Part shown: positions 1 through 7,857 of the stretch, piece by piece | How the letters are laid out: each line of letters opens with the position of its first letter | Numbering within the stretch: the stretch's first letter is position 1 | Assembly: GCA_019638025.1 (NCBI GenBank) | Contig: JAHBUO010000023.1 | Coordinates: 1-32,951, forward strand | Source of the DNA: Ignavibacteriaceae bacterium | GTDB lineage: Bacteria; Bacteroidota; Ignavibacteria; Ignavibacteriales; Ignavibacteriaceae | Reading direction: 5' to 3' | DNA length: 32,951 nucleotides | Notes under the pieces: generated by a model | What the model was told of the DNA's origin: nothing | Databases searched by the model: none | The model's input: the letters and a program-made list of their open reading frames with translations, nothing else | Program-made: the position numbers and the translations under genes

Positions 1-531
1 TGGTTATCATATCAAAACCTATTAGATGGTCCCTCTTATTCATGGAATAACCCGGGAAAACTTTATCACCACTATGTTCTAGGTAGAGCAAGTACTGCCT
101 CAATTATTCCAAAACCAACAACCGCTATTACTGCTGCTAATAAAATATTTCCAGGTATTTTGGAAAAAATGAGATGTTATTCATTTCGGATTCCTACACC
201 AGTTGTTGGAGCAGCAGATATTACTTTTCAACTTAGTTCAAAAATAAGAATAAATGATTTAATGGGAGCTATAAACAATTTTATTCAGATGCAACGCTGG
301 CCCATTCTTCATTTAAATTCAGAGCCATTGGTCTCAGTAGACTTTACCGGGACAGACTACTCTGCAGTAATAGATAATAGGTGGATTGAGATTATTAATG
401 GGGATTTATTGAATCTAACATTGTGGTATGATAATGAATGGGGTTATAGCAGACGAGTAGTCGATGTATTACGACATGCAATGAATTTGGAACCAAAAAA
501 GATAATAAATGAAGAATTTACTTTGTCTTGA
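1..531 (+). CDS. GAPDH-like dehydrogenase, C-terminal part (5' truncated by window)
   Basis: The frame is open from base 1, so the N-terminal NAD-binding part and the catalytic Cys lie outside the window. The visible 176 residues follow the catalytic domain of glyceraldehyde-3-phosphate dehydrogenase: a YQNLLDGP stretch after the catalytic His region, then SFRIPTP (GAPDH xFRVPTP, with the phosphate-binding Arg), EPLVSVDFTG and WYDNEWGYSRRVVDV. It is clearly divergent. The usual TSTGAAKA phosphate-site loop reads KPTTAITA, and about eight residues are inserted after LLDGP. The gene overlaps the following HAD gene by 23 bases, so it is probably translationally coupled to it. Its place at the head of a glycosylation operon argues against being the main glycolytic enzyme. 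An aldehyde or acyl-phosphate step in making a sugar or its acyl group is an inference. Family assignment is firm; substrate is unknown. Confidence 0.85.
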   Translation, partial: WLSYQNLLDGPSYSWNNPGKLYHHYVLGRASTASIIPKPTTAITAANKIFPGILEKMRCYSFRIPTPVVGAADITFQLSSKIRINDLMGAINNFIQMQRWPILHLNSEPLVSVDFTGTDYSAVIDNRWIEIINGDLLNLTLWYDNEWGYSRRVVDVLRHAMNLEPKKIINEEFTLS

Positions 532-1228
532 TTTTGACGGTGTTATATGCAACAGCATTCATGAATGTTTGTTGGTTACATACAACTGCTATTTCAAAAT
601 AATTGGAGATAGCAATAATCAAGCGGAAGAAATTGCCGGAATACCAATTGAAATTAGAGAGCGGTTTTATAATAATAGATATTTAGTCCGTCCGGCAAAA
701 GATTATTGGCTTTTAATGAAATTGGTGTTAGAAGGTAATTCACTAATTGAAGAAGAGTATTTCAACAATAATTTAGTTGGAATGGATGGTTACTTAGATG
801 AGTTCGAAAAATTGTTTTTTGATTACCGCGAAAATATGATTAAAGAAAAATTACATCTTTGGCTTAGTCTAAATCCTATTTACAATGAATTCTTAGATTA
901 TTATAATAAGAACAATGAGAGAGAATTTTACATTGTAACCAACAAAAACCGTGTTGCTGTAGAGGTGATCCTTGAAAACAACAAAATAAAATTTAATTCA
1001 GAAAATATTTTTGCTAAAGAAAATTTTACAACAAAAGAAAGTGCGTTAAAAGAGATTGCAAAGCTCAACAATCTGGAAAATGATCAAATAATATTTGTGG
1101 ATGATTCCCCCGCGACTATAAAAGAGCTTACACAGCAGTTTCCAAACAGCTATTTGGCAAACTGGGGGTATTATAAAAATAATTCTGAATTAATAAAATC
1201 AATAAACAAATTTTCGGAACTATATTAA
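509..1228 (+). CDS. HAD-superfamily phosphatase
   Basis: A 239-aa haloacid dehalogenase-like hydrolase. Motif I is LDFDGVICNS with nucleophile D8 and acid/base D10. Motif II is VTNK around T144, and motif IV is VDDSPAT around D198-D199. A Lys for motif III lies in the KENFTTKE stretch (about 170-176). The helical insert after motif I is of the C1-cap type seen in phosphoglycolate phosphatase-like enzymes. There is no signal peptide, so it is cytosolic. The start lies inside the end of the GAPDH-like gene (23-base overlap). Next to a CMP-sugar synthetase, a HAD enzyme commonly removes the phosphate from a nonulosonate-phosphate or other sugar-acid phosphate before activation. That role is inferred from context only. 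Confidence 0.82.
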   Translation: MKNLLCLDFDGVICNSIHECLLVTYNCYFKIIGDSNNQAEEIAGIPIEIRERFYNNRYLVRPAKDYWLLMKLVLEGNSLIEEEYFNNNLVGMDGYLDEFEKLFFDYRENMIKEKLHLWLSLNPIYNEFLDYYNKNNEREFYIVTNKNRVAVEVILENNKIKFNSENIFAKENFTTKESALKEIAKLNNLENDQIIFVDDSPATIKELTQQFPNSYLANWGYYKNNSELIKSINKFSELY

Positions 1229-1364
1229 TAAATTAATGAAAAAGAAAAACAGCTTAGCACACAAATCATCTTTTCCAGAATATAAAAGGTAATACAGAAT
1301 TTAATTCGCTGTCAACAATGAAGAATAAACATATTTATGATTTCGAGTAATTTTTGGTAAAAAA

Positions 1365-2117
1365 ATGGAAATTAAGAAAAATATTATTGCATTAATTCCT
1401 GCGCGTTTAGGCAGTAACAGGGTGAAAGCAAAGAATTTGCGTTTAATAAACGGGAAACCATTAATCTACTATGTAATAGATGCATGCAAAAAGGTCGGCT
1501 TATTCACTAAAGTGTATGTTAATTCAGAAAGCGATTTGTTTGGAGTTGTAGCACAAAGATATGGTGTTGATTTTTATAAAAGACCGCCACATTTAGCGAC
1601 TAGCCAATCCATGATTGATGAGTATCTTTATGATTTTCTATCAAATATTCAATGCGATATTTTAGCGGTAGTTAATCCGACCTCACCTTTTCTTAAGGCA
1701 AAAGAAATTGAAAGTGCGATTAATAATTTTATTGAAAATGATTTCGATACACAGTTAGCATGCCAAGATATACAGACTCATTCATTTTATAACAATATTC
1801 CCATAAATTTTTCAACTGCAGGAAAACATCCCAGGTCTCAGGATTTAATACCTATAAAAGCTTTGAATTTTGCAGTTACAATTTGGAAACGAGATAGTTT
1901 TTTACAGCAGTTTGAAAAGAGTGGACACGCCGTTTATACCGGTAAACTGGGATTGTACGCTTTTCATGGATTATCAACAATTGATATTGATTGGGAAGAA
2001 GATTTTAAACTTGCTGAAATAATTATGGAAAACTTGGACCGATTTGAAGATTCAAAAGCAGAATGGGATCCTGTCCTCGAAGATTTGTTAAGTAGCAATA
2101 CAGAAATTAAAAACTAA
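1365..2117 (+). CDS. CMP-sugar synthetase (acylneuraminate cytidylyltransferase family)
   Basis: A 250-aa protein of the NeuA/PseF/LegF/KdsB-type cytidylyltransferase family, which couples CTP to the anomeric carbon of a 2-keto sugar acid to give a CMP-sugar. The N-terminal nucleotide-binding motif IPARLGSNRVKAKN (residues 11-24) matches the family's IPARGGSKRxxxKN. NPTSPF near residue 104, HPRSQDL near 155, and a C-terminal DIDWEEDF near 207 (the family's metal and sugar region, IDxxxDf) are all present. Length is slightly above the usual 220-235. The stop overlaps the next ATG by one base (TAATG). The 136 bases before it are the largest gap in this operon and hold no convincing Shine-Dalgarno. 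Which keto-acid it activates (legionaminate, pseudaminate, Kdo or another) cannot be told from sequence. No NeuB or NeuC homologue is visible; they could lie upstream of the window. Confidence 0.9.
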   Translation: MEIKKNIIALIPARLGSNRVKAKNLRLINGKPLIYYVIDACKKVGLFTKVYVNSESDLFGVVAQRYGVDFYKRPPHLATSQSMIDEYLYDFLSNIQCDILAVVNPTSPFLKAKEIESAINNFIENDFDTQLACQDIQTHSFYNNIPINFSTAGKHPRSQDLIPIKALNFAVTIWKRDSFLQQFEKSGHAVYTGKLGLYAFHGLSTIDIDWEEDFKLAEIIMENLDRFEDSKAEWDPVLEDLLSSNTEIKN

Positions 2118-2875
2118 TGTTATTAAGCAGAATTAAAATTAAAGGTAAAAAAAGATGGCTCGAAAAGAGTGATGGTAACTATTTTCTGCTTGAGGGTAAT
2201 CCATATAAATCTCAATTAAAAAGAGTCGAAAAAATTGAAGTGAAAAATGAAACAGTTTTGCAGTTTACAAACTTTTGTAAACCTAAAATGGTTTATGGAC
2301 TTGCCTATAATTATAAAAGTCTTGTAGGGAAAAAGCTTTCGAATCAGGAGCCGTTAATATTCTTTAAATCTGTAAACTCTGTAACTATAAATAAAAAACA
2401 ATTTATGATTCCACATGATTATCAAAAAGTTTGGGTCGAATGCGAACTTGTAATAATAATAAAAAAGGATTGTAAGAATATTAATGCAAATAATGCCAGT
2501 GATTATATCTTGGGATATACAATTGGAAGTGATATTACTGCGGAAAACAAGTATAAACGAGACCATCATTTAGCTTATTCAAAAGGAGCAGATAATTTTG
2601 CCCCAATTTACAATTGGTTTAGTACAAGTGTACTCAATAACACAAAAATATCAACAAGAATAAATAATCGAGTATTTCAAGACGATAACACTAACGAAAG
2701 GCTATGGAATGATTATGAAACAGTATCCAAATTATCAAAGTATTTTTCTCTAAAGGCGGGAGATTTAATTTTTACAGGCACACCTGCCGGTGCGATGGAA
2801 TCAATAGTTAGAGCCGGGGACAGAGTGGAACATTTTATACAAGGACTTGGCAAGCTAGAATTTAGGGTTAAATAA
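2117..2875 (+). CDS. Fumarylacetoacetate hydrolase (FAH)-family protein
   Basis: A 252-aa protein with the FAH/HpcE fold. Recognisable blocks are VYGLAYNYKS (about 59-68), EPLIFFKS (78-85), VECELVIII with metal ligands E108 and E110, GYTIGSDITAEN with ligand D139, the KGADNFAP block with K156, and GDLIFTGTPAGA (215-226). Known members cleave or decarboxylate beta-dicarbonyl acids or tautomerise 2-oxo-enoic acids using Mg or Mn. All metal ligands appear intact, so it should be active. It starts inside the stop of the cytidylyltransferase gene and ends one base before the dehydrogenase. FAH proteins are not a standard part of known nonulosonate pathways, so its presence suggests a modified keto-acid or acyl group. 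That last point is inference. Confidence 0.87.
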   Translation: MLLSRIKIKGKKRWLEKSDGNYFLLEGNPYKSQLKRVEKIEVKNETVLQFTNFCKPKMVYGLAYNYKSLVGKKLSNQEPLIFFKSVNSVTINKKQFMIPHDYQKVWVECELVIIIKKDCKNINANNASDYILGYTIGSDITAENKYKRDHHLAYSKGADNFAPIYNWFSTSVLNNTKISTRINNRVFQDDNTNERLWNDYETVSKLSKYFSLKAGDLIFTGTPAGAMESIVRAGDRVEHFIQGLGKLEFRVK

Positions 2876-2876
2876 A

Positions 2877-3875
2877 ATGACACAAATTTTTAAAATACTC
2901 ATACCGGACAGATTAGCAACTCCTGCGGATATTGAGCAATCCGTTTTCGGAAGGGAAGCAAGTATTCACATATTTCAAGCTACAAATGCGGATCAGATTG
3001 AAGACAAAGTTTGGTGTGAATGTGATGCTGTTTTAGCATGGCACGAAATAATTTACGATCGAGAATTATTATCTAAGATGAAGAACTGCAAGGTTATTGT
3101 TCGTGTAGGTGTTGGATACGACAATGTAGATATTAAAGCAGCTTCGGAATATGGAATTACTGTTTGTAATGTCCCTGACTATGGAACTGATGATGTAGCA
3201 GATCACACTATGGCAATGATGTTATCATTATGTAGGGGACTAACTCAATATGGCGAAGCTGCAAAACAAGGTCTTTGGCATTGGGAAGTTGGAAACAATT
3301 TAAGAAGAATTAAAGGGTCTACTCTTGGGATAATTGGACTTGGAAGAATTGGAACAGCAGTTGCCTTACGTGCTAAAAGTTTTGGAATGAATATTTGTTT
3401 TTACGATCCGTATAAGCCATATGGTTATGAAAAAACATTTTCAATTAAGAGAGCAGATTCGCTAAACGAATTAGCAAAAAGCTCAGATATTATTTCTATT
3501 CATGCCCCTCTTACTAACGAAACTAACAAGATGATAGATGAACATTTTTTTAAAGCATGTAAGCAAAATTCTATTTTTATAAATACTGCAAGGGGTGCAA
3601 TTGTTGAATTGGATGCCTTATATAAAGCTATGGTAACGGGCAAAGTTTTGTTTGCGGGACTTGATGTACTAGCCATTGAGCCTCCCGATTATTCACAACA
3701 GTTAATTAAAGCATGGAAGAACGATTCCGATTTCAGTAATAGAATAATTATAACTCCGCACGCAGCATTTTATAATCAAGAATCATTTATCGAAATGAGG
3801 AAAAAAGCTGCAGAAGAAGCTTTGCGTGCTTTAACAAATGAAATACCAAAATATGTGATTAAATATGAAAAATAA
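2877..3875 (+). CDS. D-isomer-specific 2-hydroxyacid dehydrogenase (phosphoglycerate dehydrogenase / CtBP-like)
   Basis: A 332-aa NAD-dependent 2-hydroxyacid dehydrogenase. The Rossmann motif GLGRIG is at 154-159. The catalytic triad of the family is complete: R239 in NTARG, E268 in LAIEPP and H295 in ITPHAAF. It interconverts a 2-keto acid and a D-2-hydroxy acid in the cytosol. It lacks the C-terminal ACT domain of many SerA enzymes, and its sequence leans towards the CtBP/hydroxypyruvate reductase branch. It lies one base after the FAH gene and its last 11 bases overlap the start of the next gene, so it is part of the same operon. Its position among sugar-activation and transferase genes suggests a role in making a glycan component rather than serine. 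The substrate is unknown. Confidence 0.88.
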   Translation: MTQIFKILIPDRLATPADIEQSVFGREASIHIFQATNADQIEDKVWCECDAVLAWHEIIYDRELLSKMKNCKVIVRVGVGYDNVDIKAASEYGITVCNVPDYGTDDVADHTMAMMLSLCRGLTQYGEAAKQGLWHWEVGNNLRRIKGSTLGIIGLGRIGTAVALRAKSFGMNICFYDPYKPYGYEKTFSIKRADSLNELAKSSDIISIHAPLTNETNKMIDEHFFKACKQNSIFINTARGAIVELDALYKAMVTGKVLFAGLDVLAIEPPDYSQQLIKAWKNDSDFSNRIIITPHAAFYNQESFIEMRKKAAEEALRALTNEIPKYVIKYEK

Positions 3876-6800
3876 TGAAGAGAGAATAATTATTGTAAGC
3901 TGTGCGCTTGCAATGGATGAGAAAATGCTAAATGTATGGAATACTTTAGCAAAACACCTTAAAAATATGAATTGCAAGTTATTACTTCTAACTACATCAA
4001 TGTGTGAAGGAATACAATTTGACTTTATCCAGATCCCATTTTCGCTAGATCAGTTTGATGAATTAAATATTGAATTGGATAATGAATCCTATTATGATGA
4101 TAAAGCCATTGCGATTACTTTTACAAAAAGAGAAATAGAATGGTTTAATAAGCCAAAAGAAAATTGGTATAAACACTTTGAGGGTTACTATAAATGCAAG
4201 GATTTTTACAGATCTATAATAAATTCAGTTAGGCCTTCTTTAGTAGTTGCATGGCAAAATAGTTTACCGCAAAGTAACATTTTAAAGAGATTAGCTGAAG
4301 AATACTCGATACCTAGCTTTATCTTAGAAAGAGGAATGCTACCAGATTCATTTATGATAGAAAGTTGGGGAAATGTTGCTTTATCGGATCTAGTAAACAA
4401 TTTTGCTATTCGAAACTCAATTAGAAACAACTCCGATTATTCCTCATTTGATAAAATAAAAGAATTCTATTTAAAGGAAAAACCGGTTAAGTATAATCAA
4501 AAAAGCTATGAAGATTCTAAAAGTGAGTTAATAGAAATATTTCGAAATTCAAAACCAACGCTAGTATATTTTGCTAATGTTGATAGTTCGGTTGGTATAT
4601 ATCCAGAAGACACAATGTTGTCTTATAAAACAAGTCGCGTTTACAAAAACAGTAAAGAAACAATAAAAAAACTATCAAAACTTGCAGAGAAAAAAGATCT
4701 TAACTTAATTATAAAACTTCACCCCCACGATTCAGGCGATTACTCTGCTTCCCAGACTGATAAAACTATAATACTGAGAGATTTTAATTATCAACTTCTG
4801 ATGGAGAAAGGTGATGTGTTAGCCTTTTCTTGTACAACATTACAATTTGAGGCACTTCTTTACGAAAAGCCAGTGTTGCTTTTAGCTAATACAGAGCTAA
4901 GTGGATTTGATATTGTTTATGAAGTTAATGGGGAAGGTAGTTTAGAATCTGTGTTTGACGAAGCTATAAATAAGGAAAATTTTGATCAAAAGAATCTAAA
5001 TGCAAAGAAGTACATCCATTGGATTACTGCAAATTTTTTATTTGCCTATTCCGATAATCAACCAATTAAAAATTCAACTTTTGATTTAGCAACTTATTTT
5101 AGTTCAATTGCCCCCGTACTCAAAGAAAGATTTAATTTAGGAAGATTTGATAGGCTGTCTGCTTATTTGCTAAGTATTAAGTACCCACATCAATTTCCAA
5201 TAGTTAAGGAATCAGACATTTCTAGTAATTATGAAATAATAAGTTTAAATAAAGAAAAAGAAAAATTAACTCAATTAGAGTTGATGGAAAATTTAATAAA
5301 AGATTATGAATCTGGTAGGAAATCTGAAGAGCTATTTAATGAACTAGGTAAAATATTTATTATTCAAAATGCATTCTCAACTGCTGCAAACTATTTTCAT
5401 AAAGCAAAGGCATATAAGAAGTTAGATGAAGAAAGTTCTAAACCAGAATCTTTTGAAGGTGCTGATGAGAAAACAAATAATTATAAAACATTATTAGAAA
5501 TAGCCCAAAATTGTATAGAAGCTGGAAAGATTTTTGAGGGATATACAAGAGTACAGAATGTTTTAGATAAAGATAATAATTATGAACCTGCAAGGAAATT
5601 ACTCTCGGAAATAATGGAAATTATAAATACTAAAAATCATGAGGATATTTGGACCTCTAAAAAAAGTGTGGCTTTAATATTAAAAGCCGAAGAAAAAATT
5701 AATAAGAATAATTTAGAAAGTGCAAAAGAGGATTTGGTTTTGGTTCTAAACCACGAACCTGAAAATTTAGAAGCTCTTAATGATTATTCAGTTGTTTTAA
5801 TTATGGAAGAAAAGTATTCTGAAGCAAAAGATATAATTGATATTATATTTAAACTTGAACCAATAAACGAAATAGCAATGGATAATTTGAATTATCTAAT
5901 AGAAAATAAACTTTTAAGTGAAGAGGATATAGAGTTTTCAGAATATGAAAAGAAGATTAAACGAGAAGTTGAGATATATGAAAACCAAGTAAACGTACAC
6001 AATTTACCTGAATGTCATCATCAATATACTAGTAAGGTTGTTTCAATTGCACTAAATGAATTAACAGGAAGAAACAATTATTTGGATTGGTTTGCTAACG
6101 AACTAGACAAACTTGCAGAAAATCTTGGTAGGCCTATTGAAGGGTTATCTATAGGGAGCGGAAATGGTGATACAGAAGTTGATATTTATAATAGACTAAA
6201 AAATAAAGATAAAGTTAAATTGATTGGGGTTGATATAAATCCAACCATGGTTGAAAGAGGAAAGAAACTAGCAGAAGAGAAAAGTTATTTGATGCTAGAT
6301 TTTCAAGTCGGGGATTTTAATTATCTCAAATTAAATAAAAAATATGATTTCTATATTGCAAATCATTCCCTTCATCATGTTACCAACTTAGAGAACTTAT
6401 TTGAAGTAATTGACAATAACTCTACTGATGAAATGATATTTTTAATCAATGATATGATTGGTAGAAATGGTCATGTAATGTGGCCCGGTACCAAAAAGAT
6501 AGTAGATTTGATTTGGTCAAAAATAGAAAGAAAATATAAATATAATCACTACACCCATCTATTCGACGACGAAGTATTTAATCTTGATTGTAGTACTGAA
6601 GGCTTTGAAGGAATTAGAGCTGAAGACATACTACCGTTGTTGAATAAGTATTTTGACTATGATATTTATTTGCCGTTTTCTGTTATAGTAAGCAGGTTTA
6701 TTGATAGAGCTTATGGACACAATTTTATAGTTTCAAACATAGACGATATGATAAAACTAAGAATGATTATAGAAATGGATATTAAAATATTAACCGATAA

Positions 6801-6960
6801 AAAGCTGTCGCCAACACAAGCCCTAATGAAATTTATAAAAAGAGGTAAATCACAAAATCAAAGATTTTTTTACCAAACTCCCGATGAAACTATTAATGCG
6901 CGCAATTATTATCCTGACGATAATTACATTGAATTGTTAAATCAAACGTATTTAATGTGA
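3865..6960 (+). CDS. HP-motif glycosyltransferase - TPR - SAM methyltransferase fusion
   Basis: A 1031-aa cytosolic protein with three parts. (1) Residues about 5-400 resemble capsule-type GT-B transferases: LERGMLPDSF near 154-163, KLHPHD with the HP motif at 286-287, and a FSCTTLQFEALL block at 321-332. HP motifs are shared by KpsC/KpsS Kdo transferases and bacterial sialyltransferases, which use CMP-activated donors. (2) Residues about 480-680 are helical, TPR-like (for example LEALNDYSVVLIMEEKYSEA near 634-653). (3) Residues about 755-950 form a class I methyltransferase with LSIGSGNGDTE (761-771), acidic loop residue D790 in IGVDINP, and ANHSLHHV (832-839). It overlaps the dehydrogenase by 11 bases and precedes a GT9-like gene by 11. 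A working idea is that it transfers and O- or N-methylates a CMP-sugar on flagellin, with the TPR part docking the protein. Domain calls are well supported; donor and acceptor are inferred. Confidence 0.8.
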   Translation: MKNNEERIIIVSCALAMDEKMLNVWNTLAKHLKNMNCKLLLLTTSMCEGIQFDFIQIPFSLDQFDELNIELDNESYYDDKAIAITFTKREIEWFNKPKENWYKHFEGYYKCKDFYRSIINSVRPSLVVAWQNSLPQSNILKRLAEEYSIPSFILERGMLPDSFMIESWGNVALSDLVNNFAIRNSIRNNSDYSSFDKIKEFYLKEKPVKYNQKSYEDSKSELIEIFRNSKPTLVYFANVDSSVGIYPEDTMLSYKTSRVYKNSKETIKKLSKLAEKKDLNLIIKLHPHDSGDYSASQTDKTIILRDFNYQLLMEKGDVLAFSCTTLQFEALLYEKPVLLLANTELSGFDIVYEVNGEGSLESVFDEAINKENFDQKNLNAKKYIHWITANFLFAYSDNQPIKNSTFDLATYFSSIAPVLKERFNLGRFDRLSAYLLSIKYPHQFPIVKESDISSNYEIISLNKEKEKLTQLELMENLIKDYESGRKSEELFNELGKIFIIQNAFSTAANYFHKAKAYKKLDEESSKPESFEGADEKTNNYKTLLEIAQNCIEAGKIFEGYTRVQNVLDKDNNYEPARKLLSEIMEIINTKNHEDIWTSKKSVALILKAEEKINKNNLESAKEDLVLVLNHEPENLEALNDYSVVLIMEEKYSEAKDIIDIIFKLEPINEIAMDNLNYLIENKLLSEEDIEFSEYEKKIKREVEIYENQVNVHNLPECHHQYTSKVVSIALNELTGRNNYLDWFANELDKLAENLGRPIEGLSIGSGNGDTEVDIYNRLKNKDKVKLIGVDINPTMVERGKKLAEEKSYLMLDFQVGDFNYLKLNKKYDFYIANHSLHHVTNLENLFEVIDNNSTDEMIFLINDMIGRNGHVMWPGTKKIVDLIWSKIERKYKYNHYTHLFDDEVFNLDCSTEGFEGIRAEDILPLLNKYFDYDIYLPFSVIVSRFIDRAYGHNFIVSNIDDMIKLRMIIEMDIKILTDKKLSPTQALMKFIKRGKSQNQRFFYQTPDETINARNYYPDDNYIELLNQTYLM

Positions 6961-6971
6961 TAACAAAATAA

Positions 6972-7844
6972 ATGAAAACCCTAATTCTAAAACTTGGTGC
7001 TTCAGGAGATGTGGTTCGTACGACATCTCTGCTTCACAGTTTTAATAATGTTGATTGGATTACAAATAGGATGAATTCTATCTTACTAAGAGGGGTTCAA
7101 AACATTGAAAGAATTATATGTGATGATGAACTAGAAAGTACAAAATTCGATAATTACGATCTTGTTATTAATTTGGAAGATAATCTGGAAAGCGCACTGA
7201 TTCTCAATAGCCTGAACTATAAAGATTTATTCGGTGCATATTTAAACAAAGATGGAAAAGTTATTTATACAGAAAATTCGAAATCTTGGTTCGATCTTAG
7301 TTTGATAAGTTGTTATGGAATTGAAAAAGCCAACAAGCTTAAATACGAAAATAATAAATCTTTCCAGGAATTAATTTTTTCGGGTTTGGGTTTAGAATTC
7401 AAAGCCGATCCTTATTTTTTACCTAATAGTCCTGTAACAAATTTGTATGGAGACATAGCTATAGCTCCAAAGGCCGGTAAAGTATGGCCTATGAAAAACT
7501 GGGCTTATTTTGATGAACTGGCAGAAGTTTTAAGAGAAAAGGGATTGATTGTAAATTACTTGCCAAACAGACCTACAATGTTAGAGCATCTGACAGATGT
7601 ACGCAATCATAAACTATTGGTTTGTGGCGATAGCTTACCCATGCACTTAGCTTTAGGTGCTAAAATAAAGCTTATCACCCTTTTTATATGCACAAGTCCT
7701 TATGAAATTTATGGCTATGATCGTATGAGAAAAATTGTCTCTTCTGAATTAAATAAGTACTGGTATCGAAGAGATTTTGAACAAGCGGCAGCAGAATCAA
7801 TTCCTTTAAAAACTGTAGTTGATGAGATAGAATTATTTCTATAA
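6972..7844 (+). CDS. GT9-like (ADP-heptose:LPS heptosyltransferase family) glycosyltransferase
   Basis: A 290-aa protein with the start motif LKLGASGDVVRTT (6-18), the GT9 LxxxGDxxxtTP signature. A central IAPKAGKVWPMKNW block (164-177) matches the GT9 substrate loop, and CGDSLPMHLALGA (218-230) matches the family's TGDSGxMHxAxAL nucleotide site. It is about 40-60 residues shorter than typical WaaC/WaaF, mainly in the N-terminal half. GT9 enzymes transfer heptose or related sugars in the cytosol. In this operon it would more likely act on the flagellin glycan than on LPS core, because no LPS genes are nearby. A 13-base gap separates it from the following megaprotein. Family confidence is good; sugar donor is unknown. 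Confidence 0.82.
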   Translation: MKTLILKLGASGDVVRTTSLLHSFNNVDWITNRMNSILLRGVQNIERIICDDELESTKFDNYDLVINLEDNLESALILNSLNYKDLFGAYLNKDGKVIYTENSKSWFDLSLISCYGIEKANKLKYENNKSFQELIFSGLGLEFKADPYFLPNSPVTNLYGDIAIAPKAGKVWPMKNWAYFDELAEVLREKGLIVNYLPNRPTMLEHLTDVRNHKLLVCGDSLPMHLALGAKIKLITLFICTSPYEIYGYDRMRKIVSSELNKYWYRRDFEQAAAESIPLKTVVDEIELFL

Positions 7845-7857
7845 AATTGAGATTAAT

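Noticed and set aside
1236..1292. An 18-codon open frame in the gap before the cytidylyltransferase gene.
   Set aside because: Too short, no Shine-Dalgarno and no recognisable motif; such frames are expected by chance in A/T-rich spacers.
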